A DNA stretch of 64,000 nt from Sthenelais limicola (GCA_942159475.1 OW804096.1:90933784-90997783); one strand, 5' to 3'; positions 19,850-31,917 are shown, counted from the stretch's first letter. Made by a program: numbers and translations. The notes: generated by a model not told the origin, from the letters alone.

Positions 19850-21508
19850 CAAGATGGCCACCAAAAACAAACTTCCACGATTTCTGAGTTTCCGACTGAC
19901 GACTTTGGCAATAATATCGATCTTCCCCCAGTGTTTACGGACAGTGATGTCATAGATTCCAAGGACCTGCTTGCCCTTATAAAGACTGCAAGTTCGATCA
20001 AGGATTGGGGCCTTTTAGCGGGTGTTTTACGGCAATTTCGACCGGCCGCTTGGGCCCGTGCCTTATGTTCTACCGACTATGTTGACACGGACTGTCATTA
20101 CATCTTAGACGGCGTTGTCAACGGGTTCAAACTTGTCGATCCTGAAGCTAGCATCATACCATATCGCCGCGACAACTATTCGTCATGTTATTTCCCCTTA
20201 TCTACTATGTTCAAGCTGGAGAAACAGCTATTGTCAGAGTTAACTACAGGGAAAATGTCTTGTGTTTACGATACCCCCACTTGTGTTCACTCTATTGGTG
20301 TAATCACTAAGAAGGATGGCGATATTCGAATGATTACTGATTGTAAACGGCCCTTGAACATGTCAGTAAACAAATATACTGGTAGTGTGTTTTCACATTT
20401 CCAATATGCTAAAATTGACGACATTGTTAGGAATATGAATCGATACTGTTACATGTCTTCTGTTGATTTGAAGGCCGCCTATAGATCGGTTGCCATACAC
20501 CCTAGCCAGCGCACATATTTTGGCATTTCTTGGGAGTTTGCGGATCGTAAGTTCAATATCTGTGATAATTTCATGTGCTTCGGCTCGCGGGTCGCCCCGT
20601 ACTGTTTCACAAGGATTACTAATTCTGTATGTAGGGTGCTTCAGTCTCATGGTCATAATGTGGTGTCTTATATTGACGATTTCATTATTTGGGCGGATTC
20701 ATACGAAGAGTGTATAAGTAGTCAACAGGCCTTAATTACTCTAGTCAGAGATTTAGGGTTTTATGTCAGCTGGCCTAAATGTACAAGCCCTTCGCAAGTA
20801 TGTACGTTCCTTGGGATCGAAATTGATACTGTGAATTGTCAACTTAGATTACCTGATAGTAAGGTCGCCAAGGTACTCAGGGAATTAGAGTTTTTCTCTG
20901 GGCGTAATTGGGTCACTGTTCGTCAGCTAAGAAGACTGACGGGTGTACTTAGTCACGCAGCAAGAGTTGTAAAAGGTGGTCGTATACATACTAAACGAAT
21001 CTTGGATGAGTTGAACCGTCTTCTCAGAGATAATATCAGACGAACTAGAATATCTGACGACCTTCGTGCAGATATATTTTGGTGGAAAGATGGTACAGAT
21101 ATCTTCAATGGTACTTATGATTACTCAGAGGTTGATAATAACAGCACGATCGAATTAGAGTTTGCTCCTGGAGCCTTTGCTGCAGAATATGAAGGGGAAT
21201 ATTGTACTGGTACATACGATTTTGTGGGGGATAATCCCACCAGTCCTCCTGCTAGTTCTACAGTGATAGAAGTTCCTGTTGAAGTAGACAAACGTTCTGA
21301 GTGTATTATGGAATTAATGGTAGTCATACATGTCTTTCGCCATTTCTCTAGGCACTTGAAAAGCAGAAACATTTGTGTACGAGGTATATCTAACAAAACT
21401 AGAAAGGTTTTGAGTTCATGTAAGACCATGTCTTCTCTAGAATTATTTTGGTTGTGTGTTGAATTTGATATACGGATTTTCCCCTCTTGCTTCTGTAGAG
21501 CGGCTTGA
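19850..21508 (+). CDS. Ngaro reverse transcriptase-RNase H
   Basis: The open frame runs directly from the ORF1 stop. RT motifs are visible: VITKKDGDIRMITDCKRPLN, then SSVDLKAAYRSV, a CFGSRVAPYCF block, and catalytic SYIDDFIIW. The thumb (WPKCTSPSQVCTFLGIEID) is typical of DIRS-order elements. A likely RNase H region follows 21080 (WWKDGTD, LEFAPGAFAAEYEGEY). The frame stops at 21508, about 50 nt inside the recombinase frame. No ATG precedes the RT domain, supporting a Gag-Pol fusion by UGA readthrough. Confidence 0.88.
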   Translation, partial: QDGHQKQTSTISEFPTDDFGNNIDLPPVFTDSDVIDSKDLLALIKTASSIKDWGLLAGVLRQFRPAAWARALCSTDYVDTDCHYILDGVVNGFKLVDPEASIIPYRRDNYSSCYFPLSTMFKLEKQLLSELTTGKMSCVYDTPTCVHSIGVITKKDGDIRMITDCKRPLNMSVNKYTGSVFSHFQYAKIDDIVRNMNRYCYMSSVDLKAAYRSVAIHPSQRTYFGISWEFADRKFNICDNFMCFGSRVAPYCFTRITNSVCRVLQSHGHNVVSYIDDFIIWADSYEECISSQQALITLVRDLGFYVSWPKCTSPSQVCTFLGIEIDTVNCQLRLPDSKVAKVLRELEFFSGRNWVTVRQLRRLTGVLSHAARVVKGGRIHTKRILDELNRLLRDNIRRTRISDDLRADIFWWKDGTDIFNGTYDYSEVDNNSTIELEFAPGAFAAEYEGEYCTGTYDFVGDNPTSPPASSTVIEVPVEVDKRSECIMELMVVIHVFRHFSRHLKSRNICVRGISNKTRKVLSSCKTMSSLELFWLCVEFDIRIFPSCFCRAA

Positions 21509-22439
21509 GGATGAGGTTCTGGAAATAAGAAGACAAGCCCTCGCCATCTCATCTTTGCGAACCAGGAATTCTCAGTGGAAGAAATATTTCCAGTTTTGTG
21601 AACTGTACCAAAAGAATCCTCTGCCAGTGGTACCTGATGTGGTTGCTATTTTTCTAGTATGGGCATCACGAACATTGTGCTATACTTCATTGAATAACTT
21701 GCTGTCGGCGGTGAATCATTTGTCAAAAGCCCATGACGGTCGTGATATCAGATCTGACTTTAACATCAACCTGCTTATGAAGGGTTTTCGGAGGACATTG
21801 GGAGATAAGCCAAACCCTAAGGATGCCATATTACCAGATGATTTATTGTTGATATACCAGCAGGTTGATTTGTCTGTGAATAAGGAGATAGCCTGTTGGA
21901 TTGGCCTACTGTTGTGCTTCAGAACTATGCTAAGGAAATGCCATGTGTTCGAGGGGCCGGGTAATGTGCATTTATTGAAGCGGAAAAATGTTATATTCGA
22001 GGATTGGGGTTGTAAGGTTACTGTACCCACTGCTAAGAACAACCAGTACGGTCTTACATCCCTGGAGTGCCCGGTGACTTACTCTTATTCAGATTTATGC
22101 TTGCCGACTCAGCTAAATCGTTGGTTTCATGACAATCCTACAGACTCAGATGCCCCTTTGATATCTATTGATGGTGAACCTTTGGGCTATGCTTTTGCTT
22201 TACTGACCTTGAAGAGGTGGTGTAAATCTGCTGGTATTTCTAAAAATGTGGGGTTACATAGCCTGCGTAGAGGTGCTGTTGTATCAATGTATATGGCTGG
22301 TGTATCAGTGTCCGACATACAACTCATGGGCGATTGGCATAGTGACGCCATTTTACGGTATTTGTCGACCCCCTTGCACTATCGGATATCAGTGGATAAA
22401 AAGGTGTCTGCTTCCTTCACCTCCCTGATCAGGATTTAA
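21456..22439 (+). CDS. Ngaro tyrosine recombinase
   Basis: This is the integration enzyme of the element. The first catalytic Arg lies in LLLCFRTMLRK, followed by the HSLRRG box (His and second Arg), GDWHS (His) and the nucleophilic Tyr in ILRYL. The N-terminal SAM-like DNA-binding half is intact (RTRNSQWKKYFQFC onward). There is no clear ATG at the start, and the frame is +1 to the RT frame with an overlap of about 50 nt, so expression may need a frameshift or splicing. It ends just before repeat B1. Confidence 0.92.
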   Translation: MLNLIYGFSPLASVERLEDEVLEIRRQALAISSLRTRNSQWKKYFQFCELYQKNPLPVVPDVVAIFLVWASRTLCYTSLNNLLSAVNHLSKAHDGRDIRSDFNINLLMKGFRRTLGDKPNPKDAILPDDLLLIYQQVDLSVNKEIACWIGLLLCFRTMLRKCHVFEGPGNVHLLKRKNVIFEDWGCKVTVPTAKNNQYGLTSLECPVTYSYSDLCLPTQLNRWFHDNPTDSDAPLISIDGEPLGYAFALLTLKRWCKSAGISKNVGLHSLRRGAVVSMYMAGVSVSDIQLMGDWHSDAILRYLSTPLHYRISVDKKVSASFTSLIRI

Positions 22440-22479
22440 TTATTTATTTACTTATTTATTATTTCCTTTACTGGGCGTT

Positions 22480-22565
22480 GGGCAAATAAAATCCCGACAG
22501 GTGTTTCAGCAACTCCGTATTTATTGTCATTACTTTCATCATACTCGATAGTGTTGAATAATTAT
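22480..22565 (+). repeat. Ngaro repeat B1 (86 bp)
   Basis: GGGCAAATAAAATCCCGACA to TTGAATAATTAT, identical by eye to 22757-22842. Confidence 0.9.
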
Positions 22566-22742
22566 GGTGTATATTTATGTTAAATAAATATAAGTATAAT
22601 TGGTCATCCGCCTACCTGGGCCTCCATAATATTCACTGCGGACAGCTGGTCCGTGGGTTGCTAGGGTGATTCCCGCCGCTGTATGTATAGCCATTGTTTG
22701 TTCGTGACAGCTTGTAGACGGACGTGGAAATTTATTTTTTCT
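22566..22742 (+). repeat. Ngaro repeat A2 (177 bp)
   Basis: Copy of 18603-18779, placed between B1 and B2. Confidence 0.92.
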
Positions 22743-22756
22743 TTTTTGGAACTTTG

Positions 22757-22842
22757 GGGCAAATAAAATCCCGACAGGTGTTTCAGCAACTCCGTATTTA
22801 TTGTCATTACTTTCATCATACTCGATAGTGTTGAATAATTAT
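22757..22842 (+). repeat. Ngaro repeat B2 (86 bp)
   Basis: Copy of B1; its end marks the right edge of the element. Confidence 0.9.
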
Positions 22843-25207
22843 ATTAATGAGTTTCGTCATCGTTTATGTGATCGTCGTTAAATACAACCCTTCGATTTTC
22901 CTTATATGCCCCATTGTGTTGCTAGCACACTAATTCCCCGAAATTAGCTAAATGGTCAAATAATACTCGACAATTATTAATTTAACCCTTGAAAATCGTC
23001 CCCCAAACAAATGCGGCCGGGCCAAGGCACGTACGAGTACTGACGATAATGTATCAATGAAATAGTGCTAAAAATTAACGCATTAAATCCAGTAATCGAC
23101 ATATTGGGCACCAGGTAGGGCACTCTATCATAACTGTTTATTAAGAGATACGTTCAGATAAAATATTGCGTAAAATTAACGCATTAAATCCATTAATCAA
23201 TATATTTGGCAGCAGGTCGGGCTGTCTATCATAACTTTTTATGAAGAAATACGTTCTGTTATGTCAAGGAAGAAACAAGTGTAGTCCGACATTTGTTGTT
23301 AATGCAATATTTTTTATTCATTCCTGTGTGTAAGAAAGGCGATTTTGAGTAATGAAGTAATATAATCAATATTACAATTGGTCTGCGTGTTATCCAATTA
23401 TTTTATAAAATTTTTATCCGAACAGTTACTCGTGAGAGTCACATTAGTAACAACAAATTTGTGGTTTTAAACAATTTAAAGTTCAACTAGACTGAATGAA
23501 ATCCTCAGTGAAATGTTATTCAAATTACAGCAGCCATTCACCTTCAGTACCTATAAGCCTCAATGAGGCAATGCAATCATTTCACCTCACTAATTACTTC
23601 ATGCTTCGTAATATAGGTCGTTAAACCAGACTTATGACAAATATGTAGTAACACAAATTTTCATAACACAACGTTATATACAAGACCTCTGTTGCAGTCA
23701 CCATACGTGCATTATTTATGTCACCACGTTCCCTTAACCGAAGAGGCAAACGGCCAACTAAATGTACGACAACTAGGCAAAGTGTTGAAACACGTCAGGA
23801 AATGTTCAAATCGCCTTAACCAAGCCTCTGTGCAGCTGCCAATTATACATGTTATGAAATTATGAGCCATATAACGTATCTAAATGAAAGGACAAACCAT
23901 ACGATCTAAATGACACAATTTATTTTTTCGTTAGGCAAATGCGTAGTATATTTAACGACCGTAAGTGTCTGGTAGAATTGTCTCTGCCTTACAGCAGGAA
24001 ACAAATACTGTTCATGTATTTTGTTTGCGCATCATCAGTAACATTAACAACATTAACATCATTATCAGCATTACAAGTAAATATTCGTACGATTTCATTA
24101 GTGCCCTGAAGCGTACTTTGCAATGCGAATAAAGTATAGAATGTGGTTGTTTTGAGTTAATATTCTCCAACAAAATTCGAAGACAAACAAACAGTATCAA
24201 TTATTAACTGGCCTTATGCGTTTGTACGTGAAACCTTTTTTGAAAACGTTCATGTATTTTGTTTGCGCATCATCAGTAACAATAACCTCATAATCAGCAC
24301 CACAAGTAATTATTCTTACACTGTCATTAGTGCCTAGAAGCGTGCAACGCAGTGTAGAGTAAAGTATAGAATGCTATATGTACACCTGTGTTTGTTTTCA
24401 GTGAATCTTCTCAACCAAAATTCGGATACAAACAGACAGTATTAATTAGTATTCGGCCTTAAGCGTTGATATGTGCAACCTGTTTTGAACAAGAAACACG
24501 GAAAATACGTTGACAACTCTATGACCTGTATACTTGCAGTGCGTTACTCAATGTAACATTAGGGTCATTGGATGTCAACTGTGTGACCTCAACTTATGCA
24601 ACCACATCTACACCTAGGAGTACATTGATATGACACTGACAACTATTTGTCTGTGGGAATCCCTTTACACAAAATAGAAGCAGGTGTCATCAACGGTGCC
24701 AGGACAACGGTCCTAGCAACCAAATTACTGCTACCCTCTTTGAACCACTTTGTGTCTAAGCCAATCCATTTACACTTAATATAACAAGTGTCATACTATT
24801 CGCCTTTGTGACCCTCCTAGCAATAAAAATTATTTCCACGTTTTCTGGACGAATAGTGTTTTCGGGAAGTAGCTATGATAATTGAGCATAGAATTAAGTG
24901 CTGGGTTTTCCACTACCTAGTTGTCAATAACTAAAGTACTAACAGTAAAAAATAGTGGAATGTGTTAACATTTACAATATTGATTTACTAAAGTTAGTAT
25001 CGAGCACCTGATTCAATCAACGAAAACCAAAGAAGGATTGACTTTTGGAATGTTGCCATTGAGTCAAAGAATGTACAGCATAGTGTAGCAGTAAAACCCC
25101 TCTTTTTTTTAGCACACGTAATGGCATTTACGACCGTTTTGGTAAACCCAATACCGACATTAACCATAGCATTGGGAAGTATCACATTGATACGATCGGA
25201 TAAGCCG
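22843..25207. other. AT-rich non-coding DNA with paired local duplications
   Basis: No gene is supported. Two local duplications stand out. One, about 101 bp apart at 23068 and 23169, shares AAAATTAACGCATTAAATCC and CTATCATAACT. The other, about 237 bp apart at 24013 and 24250, shares CATGTATTTTGTTTGCGCAT. This is the 3' side of the minus-strand helicase-nuclease gene. Confidence 0.55.
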
Positions 25208-25690
25208 TCATCGTTCGTTTCGGAATATACGGCCACAGCGCAACCATTTCAAATCCGGCACATCTCTCTCCCTTTTAAAAACACGGAAAGCGTCCACTCC
25301 CACTGCGTATATAGTTTCCGTTGATCTGTCTTCTGGTGGAATTGCCGCTATGGCTGTGTGCCATCTGTGGTCCAAGTGTCGTCGTGCATTCGCGTTATCG
25401 TCGCTTTCTGCATGCCCAGGAAAGCCAACTATCAATGCAAAGAGACACCATGGCCGCAGACGAGCATCCGTTGTAAATTGAGCTCCATGACCACTGTTGT
25501 GTTGACACAGCCTCCGACGAATGTCTTCCGTTTGGCCTACATAGGCGACTCTGTGGTTCTTTGTGCTGGCAATCATATATACATAGCCAAGTGTGTTGTC
25601 GGGAATTTCCTGTTGTAGCTGCACGAACGCTGTTTCGACGATTCGCTCATTGCTGTTCATGCGGTCTAGTTGACGTAGAGTGCGTTGTAC
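25208..25690 (-). other. GIY-YIG endonuclease domain of the helicase gene
   Basis: It lies in the same frame as the helicase, after the second TGA. The core GYVYMI...AYVG with a following basic helix (RRRLCQHNSG) matches the GIY-YIG fold. The catalytic Arg (of RRRL) is present; the late Glu is not pinned down. It could make the nick that starts transposition or replication. Confidence 0.75.
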
Positions 25691-28600
25691 TCATATCAAG
25701 TAGGGTGATGTCATCTTAAGAAGAGTGGCTATTGCAGCTATTGTTTGGTCGAAGTTGCCCACAAATGTGATGTCATGTAAGCGCCGGACTCGGCTGATGA
25801 GCACCAACAGCATACTCTTCTCCCACACCTTATACATTGAGTTCTCGCTTCCCATTTGAGTAGCCAATTGCGGACATGTTTCCCCGATAATCTTATGTAT
25901 TGTTGAGGCAACGTAGTACTGCAGGGGCCACTGAAGTCTTCTCCCTTTTGAGGCACCATGCGCGACGACGATGGGCGGTGTGTATCATGGCATAAGATTA
26001 AAGGTAGTCCATGTTTCAACAATTGGGTCTCCCTCTCGCAGTCGTTGTCCGGGTGGTATAAGTGTTACTCTCATCCGTTGTTCGGTTGACACATCTGGGC
26101 CTGGTGGAATTGCTCTGATGACACACAACTGGCCCTGGGAAAATCGTGGTGTAGATGGATTGCCCAGGTTGTTGTAAGTGAGGCGCATAAGTGCCCCGAT
26201 GTGCAAGAATGTTTTTTGCGGCTCACTACACGCTCTATTCAGCACTTTCACAGCTGCTTGATTCGCCCTAATCCAGTTGCCGCCCACTGTTTCCACCTCA
26301 TCAATTGCATGAGCGGTCATTGATTCAACATTCCGATCACTTTGTTTGTGTCTGATGTGGGCGTTGACTGCGGCCTCAACTGCCTGTCGCGTAGATAACA
26401 CTCTCAAAGCATGCTCGGGGACTCTGTCCCAGGAATTAACAAACTGTGGTCTGCATCGACGAGTGAATGTGGCAATGAACTCAGCACTTTCTTCATCGGT
26501 GATTGCATCCAATCGCAGTAGTTCGATTAACCTTCTTAGGTCCTGATCCTGGGCACATCGAACATATTGGTTGCACATTAAAACCTTGAAAGTTGTTAAT
26601 AAGTGACTGCTGCTCCATATACTGAAGCCTTGAACAGGGGGTAGTTGCAGTGCATCACCAGATGCCATCATCAGAATTCCACCAAATGGAACCGGCGAGT
26701 TTCGCAAACGGTGCAATACAAGGTCCATGATGGCCAAAGTTTCCGCGTTGATGAGTCCCACCTCTTCTACAATCAGGATCTGTATACGCCGTAACAGTTC
26801 TGTTTTCAGGTTGTCGTGAGACAGTCGAATCAAACTCATTTCAGCCATGGTGTTTACGGTGTGAAGGCCAATATCTACAACAGGTATTGCAAACAAGGCA
26901 TGGACATGAAGACCTCCTAACACCTGAGCCCGTTCAGCAGTTAGGCATGTTAACATTGTGCGGAATCCTTTGCAGATGGCATATGTGTGTGCCATTAATA
27001 GCAGATATGTCTTGCCGGCTCCCGGCGGTCCAAGCAGTAATGGAAATTGTATAAATGAGGGTCCTGGACGTTCTAGTGAATCGATTGCAGTCAGGAGAGA
27101 CCTCAAGGCGAGCTGCTGTTCGCGATACGACAAGTCTGACTGGCCAGGTGCTCTGTTGAGAACAGGTTGATATTCAACGTTTTCTCTTGCACGCAAACGT
27201 GCAACATCGGGGAAATTGGGGAAACCTTGTAACATCATGACATCAATTGCGCTGTTGCGGTATTGGTCCTCCAACTCCTTTAACTTTGCAGTTGCCTTCA
27301 ATGAGATTGCAGCATCGGTGGCTAGCGGCCTGGCTTCATATAATACTGCATCATTTTGTAGGAAGTCAGTCAGTGCCGCGGGAACAAATTTCAGGATTTT
27401 GTGAAATTGCCTATTCCCGATGGGCAGCCACATCAATTGATCTGTCAAGTAGGTGCGTGTTATCGCCATGATGTCCTCACGTGTGGGTTCATCGTTGGGG
27501 CATATTTTGGCAGCAACTAATGCTTCTTTGAGGTTTCGTACGTTGTACAAATCAATTTCAGTAATGAAAACCCCTCTTGATAATAGCAAGTGAACTAGAA
27601 ACCTCGGGAATTGGAACGGTGTTACCGAAGGAAAGACGACTATGTTGCGTTGCGTGGCATTAGGGTCTACAAAAGTCAAATATACGCCAGACTGGCTATT
27701 GTTGTTGTAATCAGTGAGCAACGGTTGGAAGATATGTGTGTACAACTGTTCTAGGTGTGGTGGTATGTTCTCTTCCAAGTCCCGGATAACCTCTTGTAAG
27801 AATGCTGCTGCCCGTGGGATGTACCGATGCCTCAACGTAATTTGATGACCAGTCCCGTCATACCATGGGGAGTGCACTATTAATGTCTGAGCGTTTCTGT
27901 AATGTGAGACCTGCACTGGCAGCATCTCTGTTTGTCCAAATCTTTGTCGACGGTCATACTGCTAATCGAAATGTTGAGAGTCCCGCTGAAGATCCTACTT
28001 GTCTAACAACATTTGTGGAAGAATTATAGAAAGTTGTTTTGTAGTTGGGACTTACAGCAATGGGGGCTTGCTGTTCTGGGTGTTGTGTGGGTCTGTTGCG
28101 CAGTATCGGATGACGTGGGACGTGAATGTACTGTGAGGAAGCTGGAGAATGTTTTGAGTCAGTGCACGCAATAACACATAGGGCCAAGTCTTGGCCTGAG
28201 GAAAGCAGTGTGAATTAACCTGTGCAATAATGGAACCTATTTTACCTTCCTGCATCACGTTTCTGAAATCATTAATAGGACCTGTGCCATCAACCATTGT
28301 GGACGGTTGGCACCACGCAACTCTAATTTGTAGTACAATATCTTCTTCAGATTCGGCCCACATGGATTTTACTTCGTCTGAAAGTAATGTGCAAAAAACA
28401 GTGTGGTCAATTCTTGTGCGGCCTGTGAGCAAGCTCCATAAAACAGCCGGCCAAGCACACCGCCATGAGGTTTTTTTGGTAACATCGGTTTCCCTACTGA
28501 CATACATATAACACAAATTACAAAGGAAAGTATTTGGGTCGTTCATGTAGTTTTGGTCTCCAAACTGTCGTCTACTTGGGTGTTCTGGAGGATGCTGAAA

Positions 28601-28759
28601 TGCCAGCAGGTGTAGGATCGTGCCATTCCGATGGCACATGTTACAGATGATTGGGAGTTGTTCGTCGTCGTTTAATTCCATCTTGGTTCCCTGGTAGTAG
28701 GTGTCCTTATGAAAGACAAATAAATCAGCATTATTCACGAAGTTGCGATAACAAATCAT
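25208..28759 (-). pseudogene. PIF1-like helicase with C-terminal GIY-YIG nuclease, decayed
   Basis: One gene read from 28759 down. The N-terminal exon has paired Cys motifs (CNMCHRNG, CNLCYMY) and a conserved-looking WRCAWPAVLWSLLTGR block. A 97-nt intron (28055-27959; GTAAGT donor, TTAGCAG acceptor) joins it to the helicase exon. Helicase motifs are GPPGAGKT (Walker A), LIVEEVGLIN (Walker B), ASGDALQLPPVQG (motif III) and, after the first stop, the ASTIHK...GET and LISRVRRL blocks. A GIY-YIG domain ends the protein (GYVYMIAST, AYVGQTEDIRRRL). Damage is one frame change near 28130 and two in-frame TGA codons (25985-25987 and 25691-25693), with no frame change between helicase and nuclease. 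The gene probably served a large mobile element. Confidence 0.82.
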
Positions 28760-28890
28760 CTAAATGGCAACCAACGTATTTCTACGCATGAAAAAAAAAA
28801 GTGCAACTGTGTGTAGCATTATTCACGAAGTTGCGATAACAAATCATCTAAATGGCAACCAACGTATTTCTACGCATAAAAAAAATAAGT
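28727..28890. repeat. two-copy duplication at the 5' end of the helicase gene
   Basis: About 91 bp containing GCATTATTCACGAAGTTGCG through TTTCTACGCAT occurs twice in tandem, with an A-run between. It copies the first codons of the helicase frame, so the true start may be the later in-frame ATG near 28681. Confidence 0.85.
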
Positions 28891-29297
28891 GCAACTGTTT
28901 ATTGTTTCCATAGCATCCTACTGGTTTCCTTTTTTTTGAGAATGTTATTTCCATTAACGTTGCGTCATTTGTTTAATATTCCTGATTGTATAGACGGTTA
29001 TTTTCATTAACTTTGCGCCACTTATTTATTCTCATCATGTTATGGTTATGTGACTATGCATTTACGGCTTATTGATATTTCTATGTGCTGTACTGGCTTT
29101 GCGTAATGTGCCTAACTTTCTATTTGCCTAACTTACCCCTTCAGTGTATTCTGGTGTGCTTGTACAGCATGGTTATAACTTCCTGGGACAGGTCTGTACG
29201 CCTCTCAGTGTTTGCGTCTGCACCGGTAGTATATTGTGCCACACATGTAATCTGAATAAATGTAAATGTATTCATGTCATGAATCTTTGTTATTTAA

Positions 29298-29535
29298 CAA
29301 CTTGTTTAAAAGTAATAGATAAATAAAAAAACAACTTGTTTAAAAGTAATAGATAAATAATTGTGACCAATATGAACGTAGCCAGGTCTCTATTGTGGTT
29401 CCAACGATAAATGTTATTGAACAACTTGTTTAAAAGTAATAGATAAATAAAAAAACAACTTGTTTAAAAGTAATAGATAAATAATTGTGACCAATATGAA
29501 CGTAGCCAGGTCTCTATTGTGGTTCCAACGATAAA
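29298..29535. repeat. two-copy duplication, about 120 bp, itself with an inner repeat
   Basis: AACAACTTGTTTAAAAGTAA plus TAGATAAATAA occurs four times in all, twice inside each 120-bp unit. Each unit continues with TTGTGACCAATATGAACGTA. Confidence 0.88.
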
Positions 29536-31421
29536 TAGTCTATTACTACGCGTAACTCCGATTTGTGCCTGATGTAGTTTGAGGACTTGGTATGTTGTAC
29601 CTGTACTAGACTAAATGTATTACCTGTGTTTTTACAATTTGTTGATGTTGTCGGTCTAGTTACATCAGTGTTTAATAGTAATCGATAAATAATTTTGACC
29701 AATGATGACGTATCCATGTGTCTACTGTTGTTTCTGAGAAAAATTTTCTATAACTCTGTGTAACTTAGATTTGTACATGGTGTTGTTGGTGGACTTTGTA
29801 TTTTGTACGTGTACTGTACTAAATGTAATTCCAGTGTTGTTACAATATGTTAATGTAGTACTTTTAGTGACTTAAAAATTAATTTAGTGTAGACCGTTCA
29901 TGTACCTGTATGGTGACTGTCTATTGCCTTGTACGCTCATTGCTGACCTGATGCTTTGTATGTTGTACGTTTACTATACTAAATGTCATTCCAGTGTTGT
30001 TACAATATGTCAATGTTGTACTTTTAGTTACTTAAAATTAATTTAGTGTATACCGTTCATGTACCTCTATGGTGACTGTCTATTGCCTTGTACGTTCATT
30101 GCTGGCCTCATGATGCCACCTAGTCGCGATGTCCCATGGCGTGTTCCTTTTCCCCGAGCTTGCATTGGTTGCTGCGTCGTTGTTGATCTAGGCGGTGTGG
30201 CACTATAGGATAATTGAACAAATGTATTATTTATTAATATGTATTACCCTTAGAATTGATTATTTTTTACAGTCGGGCATAATGTTCTTTTATTCACTGC
30301 CTGCATTTGCTCGTCCTTACCTTTTTGGTACTGTAATAGTATTAAATGTAATGGACTTGGATATTTGATGCTTGAAAATAAAATTTCTTTTCTCGTGTGC
30401 GTGAAAGGTAAATATAAGTGTGTTGGTCGGTACCTGATTGTTGCATTGTACTGTAAGTGTGCATGTGTCCTTATGTCGGCCTGGTGTGCATATGTACTGG
30501 TGGTGGTACAGCTCTTCTATTGGTCCTTTGGTTTATGGACCACTTGCTTCATTGGTTCTTTAAGGTGTTGTACATATGATTGCGTGGCCTGAATAAAACA
30601 TACTGTTAAATATCTTTCGTACCAATGTATTTTCTTTTAATACCTGATACAATGTATTGTTACATTACATTTTTGTTACGTTACATGTGCAACCTAATGT
30701 AATTCCCCATAAATGTACATTTTGAATGTAATTAAATCGTAAATAATGTTGTCTTTGTAATTGTACCCTGGTGACGTTACTGACTCACAAGTAGCTATGC
30801 CTGTAATAACCGTAAGAGGCAGTAATAACTGTTCGAGCCATATTGTTAATTTGTCTTTGTGTCCATTAGACGTGTTTCAATAAAGCCAATTGGTTTATGC
30901 ATTTCAGTTCCTTGCCTTTTCGCCATTCAATTACTGGTCATGCGACTGTTGTTCATTCTCGTGACATAGGCAGTAAGTGGTTAACATTAGGTAAATAACT
31001 TACTGATCTGATAAATGGCTGTTCACTGAAATTGTTCCGCTCTGTTGTGTGTCAACTGGTTAGCCTGATGTATCAGTGGAAGGTAACTTGTTGTCCCCTA
31101 TTCGTGAACCGTGCGACGTGCTGAAGTGTAAAGTAACTTGTTGGCCCCTATTCGGGAACCTTGTGACGTGCTGAAAAGAAAAAAATGCATTTAAGTTCCT
31201 TGTATTTTCTCCATTTGATTACGGTTCAAGGTACTGATGTTCATTCCGCTAAAATGGGCAGTAAATGTTTAAAATTGTGAAAATTACGTACCAATGTTAT
31301 ACACAGGAGTCAACTGAAATTATTCCGTTCCGTTGGCTGTCGACTGGTTAGCCTGGTTATTCTAACAGTTTGGTCCCTATTCTTGAACCTTGTGACGTGC
31401 TGGAGAAGCAAATTTCAATAC

Positions 31422-31560
31422 ATTAGTACAGTGTGTCGGACTATGTGCACCCTGAAATTGCAATTAGTTATTATTTTTAAATCATTACAATTAGTACAGT
31501 GTGTCGGACTATGTGCACCCTGCAATTGCAATTAGTTATTATTTCTAAATCATTACAATT
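31422..31560. repeat. two-copy tandem duplication, 69 bp unit
   Basis: AATTAGTACAGTGTGTCGGA at 31422 repeats at 31491 with near identity through AAATCATTACAATTA. Confidence 0.88.
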
Positions 31561-31784
31561 ATGCTACCTTCGTTGAGCTTACATTTTCGTTTGGTTGTTG
31601 AATTGTATAGTGCGTTAGCTGATTATATGTAAAACTGTCCTGTACCAACCTAGTTATTATTGCCTCTGGTGTACCGGCGTAGTAGCATTAGTCCCACAGG
31701 TGTAGCCCTTGTCAGTGTACTAGTGTTGATCCCTAGTTTGAAAAAATAGAAAGTCACATTATTTCTCTATTTCTCTTCCAAGTT

Positions 31785-31917
31785 TAGCTACCCACGTTGG
31801 GTATCCTTGTATATACGTGTAATCATTCCTTTTGCACCTTATTGCTAGTGTTTAGCTACCCACATTGGGTATCCTTGTATATACGTGTAATCATTCCTTT
31901 TGCACCTTATTGCTAGT
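31785..31917. repeat. two-copy tandem duplication, 66 bp unit
   Basis: TTTAGCTACCCAC(G/A)TTGGGTATCC through ATTGCTAGT is repeated head to tail with one obvious difference. Confidence 0.88.

Larger units (their letters stand above)
18603..22842 (+). mobile_element. complete Ngaro-type tyrosine-recombinase retrotransposon
   Basis: The architecture is A1 - ORFs - B1 - A2 - B2, the split direct repeat layout of Ngaro elements. A1 (18603-18779) equals A2 (22566-22742), and B1 (22480-22565) equals B2 (22757-22842). Between them lie a Cys/His Gag-like ORF, an RT-RNase H frame and a tyrosine recombinase. No target-site duplication is expected and none is seen. Matching repeats and open frames suggest a recent, perhaps active, copy. 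Confidence 0.92.
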
